Below, piece by piece: positions 1 to 7,900 of a DNA stretch of 21,247 nucleotides (within the stretch, counting starts at the first letter, position 1; every line of letters begins with the position of its first letter). Source of the stretch: JBMSHD01 sp049416425 (GTDB taxonomy: Bacteria > Pseudomonadota > Gammaproteobacteria > Francisellales > Francisellaceae); NCBI GenBank assembly GCA_049416425.1, contig JBMSHD010000025.1, positions 1 through 21,247 of the forward strand. The letters run 5' to 3'. A model generated the notes under the pieces. It was not told the DNA's origin. It worked only from the letters and a program-made list of their open reading frames with translations, and ran no database searches. A program made the translations under genes and the position numbers.

Positions 1-76
1 ATGCTTACTATTTTCTCTGAGATACGGTCAAAAAGCCGTTGAGTAACGATTAAAAATTAAAAAACAGGTTAAAAAA

Positions 77-1876
77 ATGTATCAGCTTCTCGATTTTAAC
101 AGCAAAAAACAGGTCACGGCTCAAGATTTCGTCTTTGCCGGGGATGACGGTCCGTGGGAAGTGATGATGGATTTTGATCGCATTCGGCGTAAGATAAACA
201 TGGATTATTTTATTTCGGCGACGCCGTGTCTTTCGAAATATCTGCCTTTGATGCCGATTGAAGAGCCCGCTAATTTTATCTCTTTGAGAGAGATGGCCAC
301 ACCGCTTGTTAAAAGCAAAGTATTGGGGCAACAGCTGGGAGTTGATCTGTATTTTAAAGTGGAAGGTAAGAACCCGACCGGTTCTTTCAAAGACCGCGGT
401 TCGGCCGTTGATATCTCTGTGGCCAAAGAGCTTGGAGCCAAAGGCATTGTATTGGCATCAACCGGGAATATGGCGGCTTCTTGTTCCTGCTATGCCGCCG
501 CCGCCAGGATGCCTTGTTTTATCGTGGTGCCTGAGGGAGTGTCGATGTCGAAACTCGCTCAGGTTCTCTCCTTTGGCGGCAAGATCATTCAGGTTAAAGG
601 CACTTATAATGATGCCGCCGATCTGGCTTATAAGATTGCCAAGTCGCGAAGATTCTTCTTGGCCGGTGATTATGCTTTTCGGGTTGAAGGGCAGAAAACC
701 GCTGCTTTTGAGATGATTGATCAATTGCTGTTTCAGGTTCCCGATGAGATCATTATTCCGGTCGGTTGTGGCACTAATATCACGGCCTATGCCAAAGGAT
801 TTAATGAATATCGACATCTTGGTCTGATCGATAAAATGCCTGCTCTGGTCGGGGTGCAGGCAACTGGTGCCTGCTCGTTGGTCAATGCATTTGCAAAAGG
901 TCAGAAAAAACTCGAGGCCTTAAAACAGGTTGATACCATTGCCACCGCGATTGCCGTGGCCTATCCGATCGATGGTGAGAAGGCGCTTCAGGCTATTTAT
1001 GATACGGGTGGTCAGGCCGCGGCAGTCAGCGACGCTGAAATTTTAAAAGCACAATATATGTTATCGACTCAAGAAGGACTTTTCGTAGAGAGTGCCTCGG
1101 CAGCAACGGTGGCACATCTTTTTAAACAAAAGGAAAACAATCAGTTAAAACAAGGACGAAGAATAGTCTGTGTTTTATCGGGTGAGGGTTTGAAAGATCC
1201 CTCTGTGGTTTTGAAATCCGCGATTCAACCTCCGGTGATCTATCCGCATGAAGCTGAATTTGACAAGCTCTATGACCGACGTTTTTTTGACAATAAAACC
1301 ATGATTTTCATCGAGAAAAATGAGCGCTTATTTGAGAAAATTCCGACGATTGAACAGATAAAAAAAACGTTGGCGCTTGTGTTTGAATCACACTACGATG
1401 ATGATTTGATTGAAAAAATTCATCGCCACATCAAGCGTTTCCTGGATAAAGGGAAATCCATTTATATCAGTGATCTTCAGGATATCGTTCAGGATGCCTT
1501 TGAGATGGCAGAATCTGAGTCTGAAGGGAATCTAAAGCTGATTTCGTTTCATGTTGAAAGTGCACAGGATAAGAGCTCTTGTGCAAAAGTAACCGTTGAG
1601 CTAAACGGTCAGCTCTACTATGCCTCTCACCAGGGAGTCGGCCCTGTAGATGCGATTATTCAGGCCTTGTGTAAGGCTTGTCCAAGCCAGATTAAATATG
1701 AGCTTACCGACTATAAAGTCAAGATTCGTGGACAAGGTGCCGATGCCGTTGTTTATGTAGAGATGAAGCTGATCAAGGGGCATCAGAAATCCGTTGGCAA
1801 GGCGGTGTCTCCGGATATCATTCAGGCTTCAGTTGAGGCGTTTATCGATGCCTATAATCTGGCGTATTCTGGTTAG
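77..1876 (+). CDS. thrC: Threonine synthase fused to a LeuA-type allosteric (dimer) domain
   Basis: PLP enzyme expected to convert O-phosphohomoserine to threonine in the cytoplasm. Residues 20-40 look like a zinc-ribbon-less version of the usual N-terminus (GDDGPWEVMMDFDRI), which supports the start at 77. The PLP-lysine motif GSFKDRG places the Schiff-base lysine at K105. ASTGNMAAS (127-135), a glycine loop PVGCGTN (228-234) and SGEGLKDP (368-375) are all synthase-type rather than dehydratase-type signatures. The catalytic part ends near residue 385. A helical linker (about 425-480) follows, and residues 500-597 then match the C-terminal regulatory domain of 2-isopropylmalate/citramalate synthases: GVGPVDAIIQA at 520-530, YELTDYKVK at 541-549, GADAVVYVEMKL at 554-565 and SPDIIQASVEAFIDAYN at 578-594. 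At 599 aa it is far longer than ordinary threonine synthases. The ribosome site is weak (AGG eight bases before ATG). ilvD follows 84 bp later, probably in one operon. Feedback by isoleucine or leucine is inferred, not shown. Confidence 0.88.
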   Translation: MYQLLDFNSKKQVTAQDFVFAGDDGPWEVMMDFDRIRRKINMDYFISATPCLSKYLPLMPIEEPANFISLREMATPLVKSKVLGQQLGVDLYFKVEGKNPTGSFKDRGSAVDISVAKELGAKGIVLASTGNMAASCSCYAAAARMPCFIVVPEGVSMSKLAQVLSFGGKIIQVKGTYNDAADLAYKIAKSRRFFLAGDYAFRVEGQKTAAFEMIDQLLFQVPDEIIIPVGCGTNITAYAKGFNEYRHLGLIDKMPALVGVQATGACSLVNAFAKGQKKLEALKQVDTIATAIAVAYPIDGEKALQAIYDTGGQAAAVSDAEILKAQYMLSTQEGLFVESASAATVAHLFKQKENNQLKQGRRIVCVLSGEGLKDPSVVLKSAIQPPVIYPHEAEFDKLYDRRFFDNKTMIFIEKNERLFEKIPTIEQIKKTLALVFESHYDDDLIEKIHRHIKRFLDKGKSIYISDLQDIVQDAFEMAESESEGNLKLISFHVESAQDKSSCAKVTVELNGQLYYASHQGVGPVDAIIQALCKACPSQIKYELTDYKVKIRGQGADAVVYVEMKLIKGHQKSVGKAVSPDIIQASVEAFIDAYNLAYSG

Positions 1877-1960
1877 CAGAAGACAGCATTCTAAAAATCA
1901 AAGGGAAAGAAGAGCCGCATGGGGCTTTGAAATTTAATAAACCGATATGGATCAGCCAAT

Positions 1961-3643
1961 ATGAGTGAGAAAACAATAAACCGTTACAGTCGTCTGTTGA
2001 CACAGGACAAGAGTCAAGGTGCCTCTCAGGCCATGCTCTATGGTACAGGTTTAAATGAGACCGATATGCGTAAAGCGCAAATTGGTATTGCCAGTGTCTG
2101 GTATGAAGGCAATACCTGCAATATGCATCTCAATCAGTTAGCTGATGTTGTTAAAAAAGGAATCACCAATAACAACCTTATTGGCATGCGGTTTAATACC
2201 ATCGGTGTCAGCGACGGTATTTCCATGGGAACCTCTGGTATGAGTTATTCACTACAGTCGCGTGATCTGATTGCCGATTCCATTGAAACCGTGGTCTCGG
2301 CACATTGGTATGATGGCTTGGTGGCGATACCGGGATGCGATAAAAATATGCCGGGTTGTATGATGGCGCTAGGGAGACTTAATCGACCGGGGTTTGTTAT
2401 TTATGGAGGCACCATTGAGGCCGGTCAGCTCCGTGGCAGAGCGATCGATATCGTCACCGCTTTTCAAAGCTATGGGGCTTCTTTGGCCGGTGATATCACT
2501 GAGAAAGAGCGAGTTGCTACGATTAAAAAGGCCTGCCCTGGAGCCGGTGCCTGCGGTGGCATGTATACGGCAAACACTATGGCCTGTGCCATTGAAGCGA
2601 TGGGCATGAGCTTGCCTTATAGCGCCTCAACGCCGGCAACCGATACGCTAAAAATACAAGAATGTTTAAATGCAGGGCAGGTAATTAAAAATCTGCTGAA
2701 GCTTGATCTTAAGCCACGGGATATCATGACTAGAGAAGCCTTTGAAAATGCCATGGTGGTCATTACCGCTGTCGGTGGTTCAACCAATGCCGTGCTGCAT
2801 TTGATTGCCATCGCTCATGCCGTTGATATCGAGTTGAGCCTGATGGATTTTCAGCGTATCAGCGACAGGATTCCGCTTATTGCCGATTTCAAACCCAGTG
2901 GTCGCTATGTCATGGCAGATCTTCATCGAGTCGGTGGTTTACCAGCGGTGATGAAGATGCTATTGGCAGAAGGTCTTTTGCATGGTGATTGTCTGACGGT
3001 CACCGGCAGGACACTGGCTGAAAACCTGGAGTCTGTGGATGATTTGGCCGAGAATCAAGCAATTATTCAGCCTTTGTCAAAGCCATTGAAAAAAACCGGT
3101 CATCTGCAGATTTTATTTGGCAATATTGCCCTTGATGGTGCTGTTGCCAAGATCACCGGAAAAGAAGGTGAAGTCTTTTGTGGTAAGGCTAATGTCTTTG
3201 ATTGTGAAGAAGATTTCGTGGTCGCCTTTCATGAAGGAAAAATTCACAAGGGAGATGTGATTGTTATTCGCTATGAGGGGCCTAGAGGTGGTCCTGGCAT
3301 GCCGGAAATGCTAAAACCAACCTCGCTTATTATGGGGGCAGGGCTTGGCAAAGAAGTGGCATTGATCACCGATGGTCGTTTCTCGGGAGGGTCTCACGGT
3401 TTTATCGTCGGTCATGTCTCACCCGAAGCACAGCACGGAGGTGTGATTGCTCTGATTGAAAATGGCGATCCAATCACCATCGATGCCATCAACAATCGTA
3501 TCGATGTCGATATCAGTGATGAAGTACTACAGAGAAGGCATCAGAAATGGCAGGCTCCGCCATTGAAAGCCACAAAGGGGACACTGAAAAAATACATCAA
3601 CACGGTCTCCTCTGCTGCCAAAGGTTGCGTCACGGATGCATAA
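1961..3643 (+). CDS. ilvD: Dihydroxy-acid dehydratase
   Basis: IlvD removes water from 2,3-dihydroxy-isovalerate and 2,3-dihydroxy-3-methylvalerate to give the keto acids that precede valine (and leucine) and isoleucine. The 560-aa protein carries the three Fe-S ligand motifs of the IlvD/Edd family: NTCN (C53), PGCDKNMPGC (C126) and GACGGMYTANTMA (C198). The conserved GRFSGGSHGF active-site loop lies near residues 470-480. The C-terminus ends with the usual SSAAKG-type sequence, so the gene is complete. At about 560 aa with these ligands it resembles the shorter [2Fe-2S] class rather than the roughly 616-aa E. coli enzyme; the cluster type is an inference. No clear Shine-Dalgarno precedes ATG 1961. 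A five-codon mini-ORF (1947-1964) overlaps the start as ATGA and might couple translation, or may be chance. It lies 84 bp after the threonine synthase fusion on the same strand and converges on gltD. Confidence 0.95.
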   Translation: MSEKTINRYSRLLTQDKSQGASQAMLYGTGLNETDMRKAQIGIASVWYEGNTCNMHLNQLADVVKKGITNNNLIGMRFNTIGVSDGISMGTSGMSYSLQSRDLIADSIETVVSAHWYDGLVAIPGCDKNMPGCMMALGRLNRPGFVIYGGTIEAGQLRGRAIDIVTAFQSYGASLAGDITEKERVATIKKACPGAGACGGMYTANTMACAIEAMGMSLPYSASTPATDTLKIQECLNAGQVIKNLLKLDLKPRDIMTREAFENAMVVITAVGGSTNAVLHLIAIAHAVDIELSLMDFQRISDRIPLIADFKPSGRYVMADLHRVGGLPAVMKMLLAEGLLHGDCLTVTGRTLAENLESVDDLAENQAIIQPLSKPLKKTGHLQILFGNIALDGAVAKITGKEGEVFCGKANVFDCEEDFVVAFHEGKIHKGDVIVIRYEGPRGGPGMPEMLKPTSLIMGAGLGKEVALITDGRFSGGSHGFIVGHVSPEAQHGGVIALIENGDPITIDAINNRIDVDISDEVLQRRHQKWQAPPLKATKGTLKKYINTVSSAAKGCVTDA

Positions 3644-3698
3644 GAAAGTCATATTTTGTCAAGTGAGCGCGCTTTAGATTCACGTTTCTTTAAGAAAA

Positions 3699-4997
3699 TT
3701 AAGCATACTTCTCACCACCGGCAAAAATTTTATCATTATCCGTCTGGAAAGGATGTCGGTTTCGCTGTTTCGCCTTAATTCGCCCATCTTTATCCGTTTT
3801 GATATTATAATTTTCCAGCCATGGCAGTCCATTTGGTTTAAAACCAAAGGCGATAATGGCCCTTGTGGCGGGAAGGATAATTTCGCTGTTGTCATTTACC
3901 GTTAATTTGGTTTTTTGAAATCGCACTGCCTCCAATTTTCCGTCTCCAAGAAACTCGACGGGTTGATGATGCCAGAGAAATCGCACGCCTTCCTCTTTGG
4001 CTTTATGAACTTCTGCAGGGGAGCCTGGCATGGCTTTCTCATCCCGACGGTAGGCACAAAAGACGGAAGCGGCATTCTGTCGGATTGCCGTGCGACAGCA
4101 GTCCATGGCGGTATCGCCGCCGCCTAAGATGACTATCGGTTCGTCCTGAAAATGAAGGTGCAGGGCTTTATCGATAAGCTCCATCTGGTAATAATTGTTG
4201 TTGGTCAGATAATCCAGTGCCTGATAGACACCCGGCAGATCCTCTCCAGGCAGTTGCGCCGAGTTTTTATTATAGGTGCCGGTGGCAATGAAAATGGCAT
4301 CATGTTGCCGATAGAGCGCCTCAAAATCAAGGTCTTTGCCAATCTCGATATTGAGATTGAAGATCACCCCCATATGCTCCATGATTTCACGCCGTCTTTG
4401 CAGGATATGCTTTTCGAGTTTAAACGACGGAATACCAAAGCTCAGTAAGCCGCCTATCTGTGGATGGCGGTCATAGACAACCGGGATGATACCGTTTTGA
4501 ATGAGGATATCGGCGCAGGCCAAACCCGCAGGACCTGCACCGATGATAGCCACGGTCTGTCCGGTTTGTGGAAGCTTTGATTTTTCAGGTCGCCAGCCCA
4601 TAGCAAAGGCCGTATCGGTGATATACTTTTCGATGGCGCCGATATTGACCGCACCGAAATCATCATTCAGTGTGCAGCTGCCCTCACACAGTCTGTCTTG
4701 TGGACAGACTCGACCGCAGATCTCAGGCAGTGAGTTGGTTTGATGGGACAGTCTGGCGGCTTCAATAATACGACCCTGTTCAATCAGTTTCAACCACTGT
4801 GGAATATGATTTTGCACCGGGCATTGAAATTGGCAATAAGGATTGCCACAGTCAAGACAGCGGCTGGCTTGAAGGGCGGCCTCATGGGAGGAATAGCTGC
4901 CATCGATTTCATGAAAATCATTGATCCGTTTGATTGGATGACGTTGTTCAGGTGCCTGTCTCTGGATTTCTATAAATTCAAAATGCTGACGTGTCAT
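3699..4997 (-). CDS. gltD: Glutamate synthase small subunit, C-terminally truncated
   Basis: GltD passes electrons from NADPH through FAD and Fe-S clusters to GltB. The start is taken at 4997: the ATG overlaps the gltB stop as ATGA, and an AAGGAGAG ribosome site lies six bases upstream. An in-frame TTG at 5015 would lengthen the protein by six residues but lacks this support. The 432-aa product has cysteine groups C47/C50/C55/C59 and C93/C97/C103/C107 for the clusters, a FAD dinucleotide motif GAGPAG (151-156) and a second motif GGGDTAMDC for NADPH. The end is abnormal. The family normally continues after FAGGD with R-G-x-x-L-V-V-x-A-I and a helix ending in GR-x-AA, which contacts FAD. Here the sequence reads IFAGGEKYA and stops, about 35 residues short of E. 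coli GltD. Neither other reading frame nor the 55-bp gap to ilvD contains the missing piece. Activity is therefore doubtful; it may be a recent pseudogene. Confidence 0.85.
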   Translation of the reverse strand: MTRQHFEFIEIQRQAPEQRHPIKRINDFHEIDGSYSSHEAALQASRCLDCGNPYCQFQCPVQNHIPQWLKLIEQGRIIEAARLSHQTNSLPEICGRVCPQDRLCEGSCTLNDDFGAVNIGAIEKYITDTAFAMGWRPEKSKLPQTGQTVAIIGAGPAGLACADILIQNGIIPVVYDRHPQIGGLLSFGIPSFKLEKHILQRRREIMEHMGVIFNLNIEIGKDLDFEALYRQHDAIFIATGTYNKNSAQLPGEDLPGVYQALDYLTNNNYYQMELIDKALHLHFQDEPIVILGGGDTAMDCCRTAIRQNAASVFCAYRRDEKAMPGSPAEVHKAKEEGVRFLWHHQPVEFLGDGKLEAVRFQKTKLTVNDNSEIILPATRAIIAFGFKPNGLPWLENYNIKTDKDGRIKAKQRNRHPFQTDNDKIFAGGEKYA

Positions 4998-7900
4998 AGC
5001 GCTCTCTCCTTGCAATAATTGAGAAAAAGGTTGTCGCTGCTAGAGATATCATCGGCTGAAACCAGCCAGAAATGCCGCAGGTAATCGCTGAAGTTATGGA
5101 GAATGTCGCGAGATTTTTTACTGTGGGTATGACGGTAGTGACGTGTGATGAGATTAAACAGCATATCCTGATAGTCCTGCATTCTCTCGGATTGAATGCG
5201 ATAAAGACGGATAAATTCATTGTTATAGCGATCGATAAAACGGTGCTCTTGATCCAGGACAAAGGCGATACCACCGGTCATTCCGGCACCGAAATTGATC
5301 CCGGTATTGCCTATTATGACCACAATGCCGGCCGTCATGTATTCACAACAGTGGTCACCGGCACCTTCAATGACGGCGATGGCTCCGGAATTTCTCACGG
5401 CAAAGCGTTCTCCAGCCTGCCCATAGGCGAAGAGTTCACCACCTGTAGCTCCATAGAGGCAGGTGTTGCCGATAATGGGAGAGGATGATGGATCAAATTT
5501 TACCCGTTGAGCCGGCTTGATGACAATTCGACCACCAGCCATGGATTTTCCCACATAGTCATTGGCCTCACCGGTTAATGTCATATGGAGTCCCTTGATG
5601 TTGAATGCAGCGAAACTTTGGCCGGCAATGCCTGTGAAATTGAGAGTCAGATTGGATGTCAGTCCTTTATCACCATATTGTTTGGCAACTATACCAGACA
5701 GGTTGGCACCGATTGAGCGATCGGTATTTTTAATCCTAAAATCTGCACTGAAATCTTGATCTGTTGTGATGGCTTCACGACAGATATCGGCGATCTGACA
5801 TGACAGTTCGGCTTTATCGAAGGGGGCATTGGAGATGCCGCGATAAACCTGACTAGCCGTTTTTTCTTGGCTGTCATGGATGATGGCTGTAAGATCGAGT
5901 CCCAGCTTTTGAGCCTCGTCGCTGATGCCTAGAAGGTCCAGGCGCCCAACTAAGTCTTTGAGCTTCTTGACGCCTAAAGTCGCCAGATGTTCTCTGACAT
6001 CCATGGCGATGAAGGTGAAGAATCGTTTTAATTTTTCAACCTCACCTTTGAAATGATGTTGGCGCAGTTGTTGATCTTGCGTGGCAACTCCGGTGGCACA
6101 ATTATTGAGATGGCATATTCTTAAGTATTTGCAGCCTAAGGCGATCATAGGGGCGGTACCAAAGGCAAAACTCTCCGCACCTAAAATAGCCCCTTTTATC
6201 ACATCAAGGCCGGTTTTAAGCCCTCCATCAACTTGAAGTGAAATTCGGTCTCTTAAACCGTTTCTCACTAAAGTCTGATGCGTCTCAGGAAGACCGATTT
6301 CCCAAGGTGTGCCAGCATAGATAATGGAGCTAAGTGGTGAGGCTCCGGTGCCGCCATCATGACCTGAGATCGTGATCATATCGGCATAAGCCTTAACGAC
6401 GCCGGCGGCAATGGTGCCAACACCGGCCTCTGAGACCAGCTTAACGGAGATCAATGCATCCGGGTTTATCTGTTTCAGGTCGAAAATCAGCTGAGCCAGA
6501 TCTTCAATTGAATAGATATCGTGATGTGGAGGGGGTGAGATCAAGGTCACTCCTGGTGTACAAAAACGCAGTTTGGCAATGAGGTTATTAACCTTCTTGC
6601 CTGGCAGTTGCCCCCCCTCACCGGGTTTAGCACCCTGAGCAATTTTAATCTGAATAACCTCGGCATTCACCAGATATTCGGGAGTAACGCCAAATCGCCC
6701 GGAGGCAATCTGCTTGATTTTGGATCGCTGTATAGAACCGTGTCGCCTTTTTTCCTCTCCGCCTTCTCCTGAGTTTGATTTTCCACCCAGCTCGTTCATG
6801 GCATGAGCTAAAGCCTCATGTGCTTCAGGAGACAAGGCACCTAAAGACATGCCAGCTGAGTCAAACTGTTTGAATATCGCTTGAAGTGACATGACGTCAT
6901 CGATGGCGATAGGCTTTTGCGGTTTAAGATATAACAGGTCTCTCAGCATCTGGTTTCCTCTGCCATCAACAGCCGCTTTATAGCACCTATAAGCACCATA
7001 ATCATCGTCTTTGACGGCTTTTTGCAAAAGCAGAACAACTTGGGGATTATAGGCGTGATAGTCACCATTGACCGTGAAGCGATAACGACCTTTTTGCTGG
7101 TATGGATAGGGTTGGCTGAAAGCCATCTGAGTCAGGTTGATCTGTTGCTGTTGGAGTGCGTCAAAATCAAGACCTGAAATTCGACTGATCGTATCTGGAA
7201 AGCAGAGTCTAGTCACCGATTCATGAAGCCCCAAAATTTCAAACAGCTGTGAACCTCGATGATAACTGGTCATGGTCGATATACCCATCTTCGACATGAT
7301 TTTCTTCAGTCCCTTATCGATGCCGTGGCGATAGTTCCTTCTGGCCAGGGTTTTATCCTGGATGGACAGGGCGTCGTTTACCACTAGTTTATTGATGATC
7401 TGATAGGACAGGTAAGGGAAGATGGCGGTGGCACCATAAGCCAGAAGGCAGGCGAAGTGATGTGGATCACGAGCCGTTGCTGTTTTGATAATAAGATTAA
7501 CACGACAGCGTTTTTGTTTTTCGCTTAAGAGTCGATGAAGATAACCTGTGGCCAGAAGTGCATGGATAGGGTAGTGGTCTTTTTGAATGTCTTCATCATC
7601 CAGCACGATGGCGCAATAGTCCTGGTTCAAAAGCGTTAAAACCCGGTGGCCGATATCGAGCAGTGCCTGTTGTAGTGAAACGTTGACAGGATAGTTCAAT
7701 GAAATGCTGTGAAGAGGTTGGATCTGACTTTTAAGCTGGTGAAAACTGGAATACGATAAAACCGGACTTTTAAGCACGATGCGTCTGGCTAAATCAGGGT
7801 ATGGTAAGGTAATATTGCCAAGCTTGCCGATAAAGGTTTTAAGCGACATCACCACGCTCTCACGCAGTGAATCGATAGGGGGGTTGGTGACTTGAGCAAA

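Noticed and set aside
1..42. Possible 3' end of an upstream gene or a 13-codon leader peptide (ends SEIRSKSR)
   Set aside because: Only 13 codons are visible, with no recognisable family ending and no evidence of attenuation; it cannot be supported from this window.
458..817. Minus-strand 119-codon frame inside the threonine synthase gene, and similar long frames opposite gltB, sufB, the kinase and katG
   Set aside because: They lie fully inside strong conserved genes, lack family motifs and ribosome sites, and are antisense shadows.
77..1876. Reading the first gene as threonine dehydratase (ilvA) with an end-product domain
   Set aside because: The ilvD neighbour and regulatory domain made this tempting, but the lysine motif is SFKDRG and the phosphate loop ASTGNMAAS, as in threonine synthases. 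Dehydratases have SFKLRGA and a SAGNHAQG-type loop.
1947..1964. Five-codon mini-ORF overlapping the ilvD start
   Set aside because: It is too short to distinguish from chance, has no ribosome site, and contains no run of isoleucine, valine or leucine codons as an attenuation leader would.
3665..3715. Frameshift that would restore the GltD C-terminus
   Set aside because: The alternative frame after FAGG reads VRSMLNFLKET and stops. It lacks the GADLVVTAI-type helix, so a simple frameshift does not explain the truncation.
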